From positions 787,501 to 851,500 of the forward strand of contig NZ_CP137559.1 of NCBI RefSeq assembly GCF_019249725.2: a stretch of 64,000 bases of DNA. Reading direction: 5' to 3'. The stretch is from Segatella hominis. GTDB taxonomy: Bacteria > Bacteroidota > Bacteroidia > Bacteroidales > Bacteroidaceae. The stretch's first letter is position 1, and each line of letters starts with the position of its first letter. Position numbers and translations under genes: made by a program. Below the pieces are notes generated by a model. It was not told the DNA's origin. It saw only the letters and a program-made list of their open reading frames with translations, and searched no databases. Below are positions 34,417-43,322 of this stretch, one piece after another.

Positions 34417-35358
34417 TTATCTCAGTGCCATTACTCTGCTGAGAATCAGTTTCTTATACTCTTTTTTCATGCTTTCCGGCAGGAAGGAGGCTTCTATCAG
34501 ATCTATCCATTTCACGATAGAACGACGGAACTTCTTGGCGATGTTGGCAATCACCTTGTCGTTTAGTCCCGATGCTTTCATCACTTTGATGAAATCAGAC
34601 TTTTGGATCTTTCTTTTTTTACCGTTCAGTGTCAGAGCGAGCTCCTCGGTATCTTCGGGCATTACGATCTTGGTACAGAGCAGGTCGTAGGCAGGAGTAA
34701 GTGCATAACCCATCTTGCGGTTATTGTAGAGCGAGAAGTTCTTGAGGTGCATATCTGCATTGCCAGTAATCCATGAGAAAATGACAACTTCCCAATAGTT
34801 TACGAGGTCGAGTTGCGAGAATGATGAATATTTTTTTAGGAGTTTCGCTATCTGCTCATAGGAACCTTTGTACTTGTATTCCGTAAGGCGTTCTGATAGT
34901 TGGCACATATCCTCCATAGGTACCTTGGTTCCATCGTCCAGTCTGTCTATTCTTCGGGTAATATAACAGAGTTCGCCATCTGCAAATCGTATCAGTCCGT
35001 GGGGAACAACAGTTATTTTGGCAGCTTCGGCGAGATGCATCGTGAGGTCTTCTATTTCTGGAAGACTGCGGTAGCGGTCGGTTTGCGGCTTTAAGATGTA
35101 TTTACCCCAAAGGCCGACGATGGTGAAACGGGACGGCTCGTTCTTTCCACCCGGATTCACATCGAGTGAGAGTTTTGCCTGAACACCAGTGAGGGTTGTC
35201 TGAGCGCGTACAACCTTTTTAGCAAGGTCGCCGATTTCCTTTCTTACATAGGGTAGGACAGGGGCTTCTTTGGTACCGAAGAGTTTCTTGGCGCAAGTGG
35301 GATGATAATCTATCTGACCTGGCTTGAGCGGTTTATAGCAATATAGACATTTTTCCAT
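34417..35358 (-). CDS. hipT: HipA/HipT-type kinase toxin (catalytic domain protein)
   Basis: 313 aa. A small Cys ribbon opens the protein (MEKCLYCYKPLKPGQIDYHP, then TCAKK). The HipA-type kinase fold follows: Gly-rich loop region TLTGVQAKLSL (about 54-64), ATP-side lysine in GKYILKPQT, catalytic Asp/Asn in WITGNADMHLKNFSLY (about 200-215) and the metal-binding Asp in PAYDLLCTK (about 225). The N-terminal HipA domain is absent because it is a separate protein upstream. This is the HipBST-like tripartite layout, where the kinase phosphorylates a translation factor such as a tRNA synthetase; the target here is unknown. 15 bp downstream of hipS. Confidence 0.9.
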   Translation of the reverse strand: MEKCLYCYKPLKPGQIDYHPTCAKKLFGTKEAPVLPYVRKEIGDLAKKVVRAQTTLTGVQAKLSLDVNPGGKNEPSRFTIVGLWGKYILKPQTDRYRSLPEIEDLTMHLAEAAKITVVPHGLIRFADGELCYITRRIDRLDDGTKVPMEDMCQLSERLTEYKYKGSYEQIAKLLKKYSSFSQLDLVNYWEVVIFSWITGNADMHLKNFSLYNNRKMGYALTPAYDLLCTKIVMPEDTEELALTLNGKKRKIQKSDFIKVMKASGLNDKVIANIAKKFRRSIVKWIDLIEASFLPESMKKEYKKLILSRVMALR

Positions 35359-35373
35359 ATTTCTTTCTCCTTT

Positions 35374-35772
35374 CTAGTTTTTGGGGGAAGCATTTGTTAC
35401 TTCTGCAGGTGAAGTTCCTTCTGCAGGTGAATTGTTGGTTCTTTCTGCATGAGATTCTTCAAGTGGGATGACGCTGACGGCTCCGATACAATCCTTGCAG
35501 CAGGCAAGGAGGAGCGACATTCTATCCCGCTGGTTGATTTTCCAACTGCTTTCTGCGATATTCAGCAGCCATCCTTCGGGGATCAATCCATCGAAGAAAG
35601 GAAACAAGACGGAATCGTGGTAGGGCTCATCGGATAACGGGAGTGTGAGGCTCACGGCTTCGGCTTGACTCGATGCCAGATAATCTGCATCGTAAGCGAA
35701 GGTGAAGCCTGTTTCGTCTTCCGTCAGCAGGCCTACGTATTGGTCGTAGAGATAAATCTTTCCTTGTTTCAT
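35374..35772 (-). CDS. hipS: HipA N-terminal domain protein (HipS-like)
   Basis: 132 aa. Residues 1-100 match the HipA N-subdomain 1 (Couple_hipA): YLYDQYVGLLTEDETGF, VSLTLPLSDEPYHDSVLFPF and FFDGLIPEGWLLNIAE. The last ~25 residues are a disordered Ser/Pro/Ala-rich tail (SPAEGTSPAEVTNASPKN) probably acting as a linker remnant. In E. coli HipBST the equivalent small protein HipS, not HipB, is the antitoxin; by analogy it may restrain the kinase here. 12 bp separate it from hipB and 15 bp from hipT. Confidence 0.87.
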   Translation of the reverse strand: MKQGKIYLYDQYVGLLTEDETGFTFAYDADYLASSQAEAVSLTLPLSDEPYHDSVLFPFFDGLIPEGWLLNIAESSWKINQRDRMSLLLACCKDCIGAVSVIPLEESHAERTNNSPAEGTSPAEVTNASPKN

Positions 35773-35784
35773 AAAATTCTATTT

Positions 35785-35991
35785 TTATTCTTTTTTGATA
35801 GGAACGGGGCCGATTTCCTGGCCGAAGAGGAGGAGAACCTGATTAACTTTGTCGAGTCGCAGCGTTTCTTTCCCCTGTTCCAGTTCTCTTACGAATCTGA
35901 GGCCTACGCCCGATTTCGCCGCCAGATCTACCTGGGTCAATCCGAATTGCTTGCGCATTTCCTTGACGTATGATGATAATGTATTGCTCAT
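35785..35991 (-). CDS. hipB: HipB-like XRE-family regulator
   Basis: 68 aa, a single helix-turn-helix of the XRE type (MRKQFGLTQVDLAAKSGVGL, then RFVRELEQGKETLRLDKVNQ) with a short C-terminus (QEIGPVPIKKE). It should bind the operator-like TACC-N8-GGTA sites upstream (36007-36104) and autorepress the hipB-hipS-hipT operon. First gene of the operon; -7 element TATATTTGT at 36020-36028 overlaps the proximal operator. Confidence 0.9.
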   Translation of the reverse strand: MSNTLSSYVKEMRKQFGLTQVDLAAKSGVGLRFVRELEQGKETLRLDKVNQVLLLFGQEIGPVPIKKE

Positions 35992-36006
35992 ATTTTATTT
36001 GTTTTA

Positions 36007-36022
36007 TACCCTTTCGGGGACA
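36007..36022. promoter_or_regulatory. HipB operator-like site O1 (imperfect)
   Basis: TACC-CTTTCGGG-GACA; overlaps the expected transcription start of hipB. It shares TATACCnTTTCGGGG with the two distal sites. Confidence 0.55.
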
Positions 36023-36028
36023 AATATA
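36020..36028 (-). promoter_or_regulatory. -7 element, hip operon
   Basis: TATATTTGT on the minus strand, 29 bp from the hipB ATG. Confidence 0.7.
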
Positions 36029-36045
36029 CGAATAAAAAATGGAAA

Positions 36046-36104
36046 TACCCCCGAAAAGGTATAATTTATAATATCATTTAACAAATTATACCTTTTCGGG
36101 GGTA
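36046..36104. promoter_or_regulatory. 22-bp perfect inverted repeat holding HipB operator-like sites O2 and O3
   Basis: Arms 36046-36067 and 36083-36104 are perfectly inverted with a 15-nt loop. Each arm contains TACC-N8-GGTA (36046-36061 and 36089-36104). E. coli HipB binds TATCC-N8-GGATA, so these are plausible HipB sites. The same structure may also terminate hicB, whose stop codon is 4 bp away and which is followed on that strand by a T-rich run. Confidence 0.65.
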
Positions 36105-36107
36105 ATG

Positions 36108-36461
36108 TTATGCCTTTGTGACTGGAGTAACTCCTGTAACATTAGCTAATGTGTCACGAATAAAACCATTGATTGTTGTTCCTGCTTGCATCGCCATCAT
36201 TGCAATACGGCTATGAATTTCAGGAGTAATGCGGATATTCAAGTTGCCACTATAAGGTGCACGAGGTGCCTTGCCGTTGGCTTTACATAAGGCCAGATAG
36301 TCATCTATTGCGCCTTCAAAATCCCTTCGTAGTTCATTGACATCTTGACCTTCGTAGGTAATCATATCCTTGCTCATTCCGAGAACTTTGCCATATAAGC
36401 AATTGTCCTCCTCACTATAATCTACGCTACCCGTATAACCTTTATATTTTAATAATCCCAT
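36108..36461 (-). CDS. hicB: HicB family antitoxin-like protein (orphan)
   Basis: 117 aa. The N-terminal ~70 residues form the HicB RNase H-like fold (KYKGYTGSVDYSEEDNCLYG; FEGAIDDYLALCKANGK). The C-terminal ~45 residues are a ribbon-helix-helix (NLNIRITPEIHSRIAMMAMQ, then AGTTINGFIRDTL), so it can bind DNA. No HicA toxin (a ~60-80 aa dsRBD-like protein) is found on either side; only a 16-codon mini-ORF precedes it. Promoter-like TACATTTGA at 36579-36587 next to the inverted repeat GTAACT-N6-AGTTAC. Directly upstream of the hip operon in the same direction. Confidence 0.88.
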   Translation of the reverse strand: MGLLKYKGYTGSVDYSEEDNCLYGKVLGMSKDMITYEGQDVNELRRDFEGAIDDYLALCKANGKAPRAPYSGNLNIRITPEIHSRIAMMAMQAGTTINGFIRDTLANVTGVTPVTKA

Positions 36462-36473
36462 ATTATGTTCCTC

Positions 36474-36524
36474 CTATTTATTAATATATCTATTAGCTTT
36501 TAGAAATGTGAATACTTGTTTCAT
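36474..36524 (-). CDS. 16-codon mini-ORF ahead of hicB
   Basis: ATG at 36524, sequence MKQVFTFLKANRYINK, stop TAG at 36474-36476. The stop is fused to the AGGAGG-type ribosome site of hicB (TAGGAGGAACAT). It could couple translation to hicB or be the last trace of a lost partner gene. Weakly supported. Confidence 0.3.
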   Translation of the reverse strand: MKQVFTFLKANRYINK

Positions 36525-36578
36525 AATATATCCTTTGATTATTCTTGTTCATTTGCTACATTCTTTATGTATTCGATT

Positions 36579-36602
36579 TCAAATGTAACTAAAAATAGTT
36601 AC
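36579..36602 (-). promoter_or_regulatory. Putative hicB promoter with palindromic operator
   Basis: TACATTTGA (36579-36587, minus) and inverted repeat GTAACT-AAAAAT-AGTTAC (36585-36602) overlap, a layout suited to autoregulation by a ribbon-helix-helix protein. Confidence 0.45.
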
Positions 36603-36667
36603 ATTACCAAGTTTTTGGGGGCTTTTTAACAATCTTTTTGGGGGCTTTAAGTACGTAATCATATAAA

Positions 36668-36709
36668 AAAGCGTAACGAACACCTTTTCCGGGTAATCCA
36701 TTACGCTTT
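36668..36709 (-). terminator. Terminator of pyrG-yidC
   Basis: 9-bp stem AAAGCGTAA / TTACGCTTT with T-run on the minus side. Its loop includes ACCTTTTCCGGGTA, resembling the hip operators. Confidence 0.75.
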
Positions 36710-36728
36710 AATTATTATCTATAAAACT

Positions 36729-38666
36729 TTATTTTCCGAGATTATTCTTTTTCTCGTTCAGTTCAGCCTTCTTTCTCATCATCTCTTCCTGCTGCTGGCG
36801 CTGCAACTCCTGGAGAGCCTGCATTCTTGCCATGAGGCCATTAGCCTTCTTAGGATTACTCTTATTCTCCTGATAGCGCTTTTCCAAGATGGCGAGAAGC
36901 TTCTCGTCGTTGGTGGTCTTACGCAGAGTCCACATGATGGCAGCACTGAAGAACAGTGAGATGAAGTAGTAGAAGTTCAAACCTGATGAATAATCATTGA
37001 ACATGAAGAAGAACATCAATGGCATGAGATACATCATCCACTGCATCATCTTCATCTGCTCAGCCTGCTGACCTACCATTTGGTCTCTCTGCTGGCGCAT
37101 GGTCATCCATGAGTACAACAGGTTGGCTACGCAGAAGAGAATACAGGTCAAACTCAAGTGATCACCTATCATCCAGATGTTGGTGTTCCACTCAAAGATT
37201 GGGTCGTATGTACTCAAGTCGTTCATCCAGAGGAAATGCTCACCACGAAGCTGGATGGCATTAGGAACGAAGTTGAACATCGCAATCCACACTGGCATCT
37301 GAATCAACATTGGCAAGCAGCCTGACAATGGACTCACACCATACTTGGCATATTCAGCCATCATCGCCTGTTGTTTCTGCATCTGATCCTCAGGTTTGTT
37401 GTACTGCGCAGTAGCAGCTTCGAGCTTTGGTTTCAGAACGCGCATTTTGGCAGAACTCATATAACTCTTCTTCACCATAGGGTAGGTGATGAGCTTCAGA
37501 AGCAAGGTGATGAGAATCAGTACGACGCCCATAGGGAATACCTTGCTCAGCCAGTCGAACACGTAGAGTGTGAAGAAACGGTTGATCCAGCGGATGACAG
37601 GCCATCCCAGATAAACGAGCCTCTGGAACTCCAGGTCTTTGCCGAAGGTACTTTCCTTCTCGGTATTTTTGAGAATCTGGAAATCGTTAGGACCAAAGTA
37701 GAACTCAAACTCAGAGGCTTTCTTGCCGGTTGGGTCGAAAGGAGTTTTCATCTTAGCCTGAAACTGCTTCAGATAGCCAGAACCCTTCTCCTGTGGGATA
37801 GAGGTCATGAAGGCATCCTTTTCGAAGTTGTCTTTAGCAACGATGATGGCAGAGAAGAACTGGTTTTTGAAAGATACCCAGTCGATGGTCTCTTCGATTT
37901 TCTCATCGATCTTCTCGCTTCCCTCATTGAGATAGTCAGTGCCACCCTCTGCATTGTGATAGGTGAGCGTGGTGTAGCGGTTTTCGAACATGAAACCACG
38001 TTCCTGCTGGCGTGCCTTATCACTCCAGTCGATGTCCATCTTATTATAATTAGGTGAGAACAGACCTTCCATACCCTGAGCAGAGAAGCTCATGTGGAGC
38101 ATGTAGTCCTTACCTAATGTATAAGTCATGGAGAGTGTCTTTCCTTCTCCAGCCACAGCTGTCATGGTAACAGTAGAATCTGTTACGTTTGATGGAGTGA
38201 AGTAGAGGTCGCTGGTGATGATGTTAGCTTCCTTTGCCTCAAGCATAAACTTAAGACTCTGGTCTTTGCCATCGAAGAGCGTAACATCCTTCTGGTCGGC
38301 AGAACCGTCTTTTACCTGGATGTTGTGACCTACATAACCCTTGATTACTGCCTTCTCGACAGTACCACCCTTGGTGTTGAGGGTTAATTCAACTTTCTCA
38401 TTTTTCAAAACGATCTTCTTCGCCTGACCCTTTAAAGCAGAATAGAAGAGGGCTGTAGAGTCTGCCTCAATCTTAGCCTTGGCATTTGCCTGGCGCTTGG
38501 CTGCGGCAGCCTTGCTGGCCTTTTCTATCTCAGCATGCTTAGCCTTGGCAATGGAATCCTGTACGAAATCCGCTCTCTGCTCTTCTGCAGAAGGCTGGGT
38601 GTACCAGCTGAATCCGATGAGTACTAAGGCAATGAGAAGAAAGCCAATAATGTTGTTCTTGTTCAT
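36729..38666 (-). CDS. yidC: Membrane protein insertase YidC
   Basis: 645 aa, the long Gram-negative form. An N-terminal membrane anchor (MNKNNIIGFLLIALVLIGFS) leads to a Lys/Ala-rich linker and a large periplasmic beta-sandwich domain (about 80-350). The conserved five-segment insertase core starts near 365 (FPMGVVLILITLLLKLITYP; KSYMSSAKMRVLKPKLE; MPVWIAMFNFVPNAIQLRGE) and ends with a basic, Gln-rich cytosolic tail (MQALQELQRQQQEEMMRKK) that can contact ribosomes. It inserts inner-membrane proteins alone or with SecYEG. 20 bp downstream of pyrG in one operon. Confidence 0.97.
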   Translation of the reverse strand: MNKNNIIGFLLIALVLIGFSWYTQPSAEEQRADFVQDSIAKAKHAEIEKASKAAAAKRQANAKAKIEADSTALFYSALKGQAKKIVLKNEKVELTLNTKGGTVEKAVIKGYVGHNIQVKDGSADQKDVTLFDGKDQSLKFMLEAKEANIITSDLYFTPSNVTDSTVTMTAVAGEGKTLSMTYTLGKDYMLHMSFSAQGMEGLFSPNYNKMDIDWSDKARQQERGFMFENRYTTLTYHNAEGGTDYLNEGSEKIDEKIEETIDWVSFKNQFFSAIIVAKDNFEKDAFMTSIPQEKGSGYLKQFQAKMKTPFDPTGKKASEFEFYFGPNDFQILKNTEKESTFGKDLEFQRLVYLGWPVIRWINRFFTLYVFDWLSKVFPMGVVLILITLLLKLITYPMVKKSYMSSAKMRVLKPKLEAATAQYNKPEDQMQKQQAMMAEYAKYGVSPLSGCLPMLIQMPVWIAMFNFVPNAIQLRGEHFLWMNDLSTYDPIFEWNTNIWMIGDHLSLTCILFCVANLLYSWMTMRQQRDQMVGQQAEQMKMMQWMMYLMPLMFFFMFNDYSSGLNFYYFISLFFSAAIMWTLRKTTNDEKLLAILEKRYQENKSNPKKANGLMARMQALQELQRQQQEEMMRKKAELNEKKNNLGK

Positions 38667-38686
38667 TGTTATTTTAGAAATTTATA

Positions 38687-40303
<1,617 letters not shown>

Positions 40304-40323
40304 TTAAATTAGAATAATCGCGT

Positions 40324-40332
40324 GCAAAGTTA
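40324..40332 (-). promoter_or_regulatory. -7 element, pyrG
   Basis: TAACTTTGC on the minus strand. Confidence 0.8.
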
Positions 40333-40395
40333 CTATAAATTTATGAAATAGCCAAAATTATTGCAAATAATGCCGTTGTTTTATGAATTATTTAT

Positions 40396-40404
40396 TACCT
40401 TTGC
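40396..40404 (+). promoter_or_regulatory. -7 element, DUF3078 gene
   Basis: TACCTTTGC on the plus strand, 30 bp before the ATG. Confidence 0.8.
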
Positions 40405-40433
40405 GCCTAAATTATAGCATTGCGTAGATTTTA

Positions 40434-41720
40434 ATGATTATGAAATTGAGATTTAATATAGTGGTGGCTGCTCTTTTTGTTTGTTTTCCTTCATGGGCAC
40501 AAACCAAGAGTCATAAGCTTACCAAGGGTGTACAGGAACCTGAAACGGCTGAATGGGTGAAGAATTATATGGATTCTTTATCCGCAGTTCGGGCTCATAT
40601 CGATTCCAGCTATTATGCTGCGAACGATATCCGCTATTCCCGACTTTTCACCCCGCTTACTTTTTATCATTCTCCTGCTAATCATTTTCTCAGATTGAAT
40701 CCGGCTGGCTATTCTGATTCTCTTGAATGTATGCTGGATAAGTCTTTGATGTTCATTTACTTAAACCGTCCTGATCTTGTGAGAAGTAATGAGTCCAGAC
40801 TGGATGTGGTTGGTGCTCCTATTCCTGAGGGCGCTCCGAGAAAGACGGAGGTGGATATTGTGGAGGAGGTGGCTCCAAAGGCTATTGAATTAGAGGCTTC
40901 ACCGATGAAAATCTATGTGGCGAAACCTAATTTCTGGACGATCAAGGGGGATTATTACTTGCAGTTCCTTCAGAATTATGTGAGTGATAACTGGTATAAA
41001 GGTGGTGAGAGCAACTACTCGATGTTGGGTAGTGTCACGATGCAGGCTAATTATAACAATAAGCAGAAGGTGAAGTGGGAAAACAAGTTGGAAATGCGCT
41101 TGGGTTACCAGACTTCCAAGGGCGATACCTTGCATAAGTACAAAACCTCTGAAGATCTGCTGCGCTATACCGGAAAGTTGGGCTTGCAGGCTACCAGAAG
41201 ATGGTATTATACCTTGCAGGTGATCGGACAGACCCAGTTTACCAGGGGTCTTCGCAGCAATGATAAGTTTGTCTATTCCGACTTCATGTCACCTTTCAAG
41301 TTGAATCTTTCTGTCGGTATGGATTATTCCATCGACTGGCTCAATCATCGCCTGAAGGGTAGCACGCATATCGCTCCTTTGGCTCTTAACTGGAAATATG
41401 TGGACCGCAGTTCGCTTGCCACCCGATATGGTCTGGAAGAAGGACAGCACGGACTTTTGGACTATGGTTCTGAATTTACGGTTGACTTTACGTGGCAGAT
41501 GGCGGAAAACCTGAGATGGAAGACCCGCCTCTATGGATATACTACTTATGAGCGTGCTGAGTTGGAGTGGGAGAATACTTTCACCTTCCAGTTCAATAAG
41601 TATATTTCTACGAACATCTTCCTTTATCCTCGTTTTGATGATGGCACCAAGCGCAAGGAGGGTGAGAGCTATTGGCAGTTTAAGGAATATGCATCCGTAG
41701 GTTTCTCCTATTCTTTTTAA
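40434..41720 (+). CDS. DUF3078 outer membrane beta-barrel protein
   Basis: 428 aa. Signal peptide (MKLRFNIVVAALFVCFPSWA; ATG at 40434 or two codons later). Residues ~30-160 are a periplasmic/soluble part, then the DUF3078 barrel from NFWTIKGDYYLQFLQNYVSD with the family motif NWYKGGESNYSMLGSVTMQA (about 190-209). Alternating strands continue to a C-terminal aromatic-ended strand (YASVGFSYSF), typical of BAM-inserted proteins. Function unknown. Monocistronic, divergent from pyrG, strong terminator. Confidence 0.92.
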   Translation: MIMKLRFNIVVAALFVCFPSWAQTKSHKLTKGVQEPETAEWVKNYMDSLSAVRAHIDSSYYAANDIRYSRLFTPLTFYHSPANHFLRLNPAGYSDSLECMLDKSLMFIYLNRPDLVRSNESRLDVVGAPIPEGAPRKTEVDIVEEVAPKAIELEASPMKIYVAKPNFWTIKGDYYLQFLQNYVSDNWYKGGESNYSMLGSVTMQANYNNKQKVKWENKLEMRLGYQTSKGDTLHKYKTSEDLLRYTGKLGLQATRRWYYTLQVIGQTQFTRGLRSNDKFVYSDFMSPFKLNLSVGMDYSIDWLNHRLKGSTHIAPLALNWKYVDRSSLATRYGLEEGQHGLLDYGSEFTVDFTWQMAENLRWKTRLYGYTTYERAELEWENTFTFQFNKYISTNIFLYPRFDDGTKRKEGESYWQFKEYASVGFSYSF

Positions 41721-41741
41721 TATAAAAAGCCAAGTTAATGT

Positions 41742-41790
41742 AAAAAAGCCAAGTCAGTATTCTGTTGTGAACTGCTGACTTGGCTTTTTT
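41742..41790 (+). terminator. Terminator of the DUF3078 gene
   Basis: 16-bp perfect stem AAAAAAGCCAAGTCAG / inverted, followed by T6. A partial copy of the left arm (AAAAAGCCAAG) lies at 41724-41734. Confidence 0.9.
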
Positions 41791-41818
41791 TATGAATAGT
41801 TTTATCTCATGGAATGCC

Positions 41819-42043
41819 TTAAAATGCCCCGAAATAATGGTCGTAAATGATGAAAAGAATGATGGCAAGAGCTATCAGACTAAGAATAAGAAACAGGATT
41901 CTTCCTATGATTCTTCTCCTAATCTGTGATTTTGTATGACGATTGTGTCCTGCTCTGCTACTGTAATGTTTCTTGCGTCCACTACTTCTTTGTTCACTTC
42001 CATCTCTGTGATGGTGGTGATGATGTCTCTCCTCTGTTTCCAT
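41819..42043 (-). CDS. Small membrane protein with natural His6 N-terminus, 74 aa
   Basis: Starts METEERHHHHHHRDG, followed by a Ser/Arg/Lys/His-rich region (RKKHYSSRAGHNRHTKSQ) and one membrane helix (ILFLILSLIALAIILFIIYD, about 49-68). The positive-inside rule places the basic, His-rich N-terminus in the cytoplasm. Family not recognised; metal or nucleic-acid binding by the His-rich part is an inference. It lies 45 bp downstream of the porin gene on the same strand and may be co-transcribed. The AGGAG-type ribosome site (GGAGAGTTACTC-ATG) supports the start. Confidence 0.7.
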   Translation of the reverse strand: METEERHHHHHHRDGSEQRSSGRKKHYSSRAGHNRHTKSQIRRRIIGRILFLILSLIALAIILFIIYDHYFGAF

Positions 42044-42088
42044 GAGTAACTCTCCTTTTGCTTAATATATTAAGAATCTGGTTATATA

Positions 42089-43273
42089 TTAGAATCTGAA
42101 ACAAACTTCCACGTCTGCCATAGAATAATTGTGGTCTGCACTTGTGCGGTCGTTGACAAACGCATATTCAGACAGGATGGTGAAGTTTTTGTTGATATGA
42201 TAGTTCAGACCGACTTCGTATTGGGTTTTCATCATGTCTGTCTTACCATTAGCCTCGTACATATCATAGCGAGCCTTTGCATAGAGCTTCTTGCTCACGA
42301 TAGGTGCGATAACAAGACCATATACACCCTGTGCCTTATTGCCGATTTTTTGGTTAAGACTGCAATCCTTGGAGGCTTCATCCCCATGATTGGTTATGCT
42401 TTTGGCAAATGCCATACCCGTAGAATGGATATATTCTGAACGGACAGTCCAGTCGTTAGCCTTGTATTCGAACGAGAAAGCATATCGGTTCTGGCTGAGT
42501 TTTCTGACTTCATTTTTGTGTTCTATTGTAGTGGTGGCTCCTGGAGTTACGCTCGATGTTGGATCACCCACTGTTTCTGTCCAGTTTCCCTTTCTTGCAT
42601 AAGAACCGGTCCAGCCGAAAGCTCCGATGCGCATTCCTGCCACAGGCATTACCCATACGCCACCAATCACATTCTTCTGATTGTCAACGTCCTTGGTATT
42701 GATGCCCTGTCCGTTGAACACACCTATCTGATAGTGCAGCAGGTTGCGGCCGTTGGCATTCTTGAGGAAATCACCCTGAAGCTGCAAACCGATGTCACGA
42801 CCATTGGAAGCGTGCTCTCCGGCACGGTCGCTGAAACCTGCCAACTTGCTTACGTTCTGGGAATAACCCATGAAGCCCTGGTCGATAGGGTGCATCGGAT
42901 TCTCAAAGGTAAACGGATTCTTGAACTGTCCGATTTTCACCTTGAAATAACTGTATTTCTGCCATTCGGCAAACAGATCTACCATTCTTGGACTGCTGCC
43001 CAGGTCGGAAGTGTTGCCATTAAACTGGATCTGGGTTTTCCAGTAGAAATCGTTGGCGATACGCCCTTCAAGGGCGATACGTCCCATGCGGATGTTGAAG
43101 GAATTGGATTCCTTTCCCTTCTGTCCGCTATACTGATATTGAGTCATGCCGTAGCCCGACAACTTGACGTTGTTGAGCCATGCTGGCAACTCGATTGTTT
43201 TCTTTTCCTGGGCGCCCGCTGTGGTTACTGCCATAGCCATCAGCGCCATGATGATACTATTTTTCATCTTCAT
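42089..43273 (-). CDS. Phosphate-selective porin O/P-like outer membrane porin
   Basis: 394 aa. Signal peptide MKMKNSIIMALMAMAVTTAG then AQEKK. The mature part is a barrel with repeated amphipathic strands (VKLSGYGMTQYQYSG; FNIRMGRIALEGRIANDFYW; YFKVKIGQFKNPFTFENPMH) and ends in the aromatic strand MADVEVCFRF. The order matches the porin_O_P family, here widely used in Bacteroidota without proof of phosphate specificity. It lies 50 bp downstream of the rRNA methyltransferase on the same strand. Confidence 0.85.
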   Translation of the reverse strand: MKMKNSIIMALMAMAVTTAGAQEKKTIELPAWLNNVKLSGYGMTQYQYSGQKGKESNSFNIRMGRIALEGRIANDFYWKTQIQFNGNTSDLGSSPRMVDLFAEWQKYSYFKVKIGQFKNPFTFENPMHPIDQGFMGYSQNVSKLAGFSDRAGEHASNGRDIGLQLQGDFLKNANGRNLLHYQIGVFNGQGINTKDVDNQKNVIGGVWVMPVAGMRIGAFGWTGSYARKGNWTETVGDPTSSVTPGATTTIEHKNEVRKLSQNRYAFSFEYKANDWTVRSEYIHSTGMAFAKSITNHGDEASKDCSLNQKIGNKAQGVYGLVIAPIVSKKLYAKARYDMYEANGKTDMMKTQYEVGLNYHINKNFTILSEYAFVNDRTSADHNYSMADVEVCFRF

Positions 43274-43322
43274 TTTCTATTATGTTTTAAGGTTTATTTC
43301 TTAGCTGCGAGTTCCTCTGCAG

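Noticed and set aside
36462..36728. A hicA toxin gene next to hicB
   Set aside because: No ORF of HicA size or sequence on either strand; only a 16-codon mini-ORF is present.
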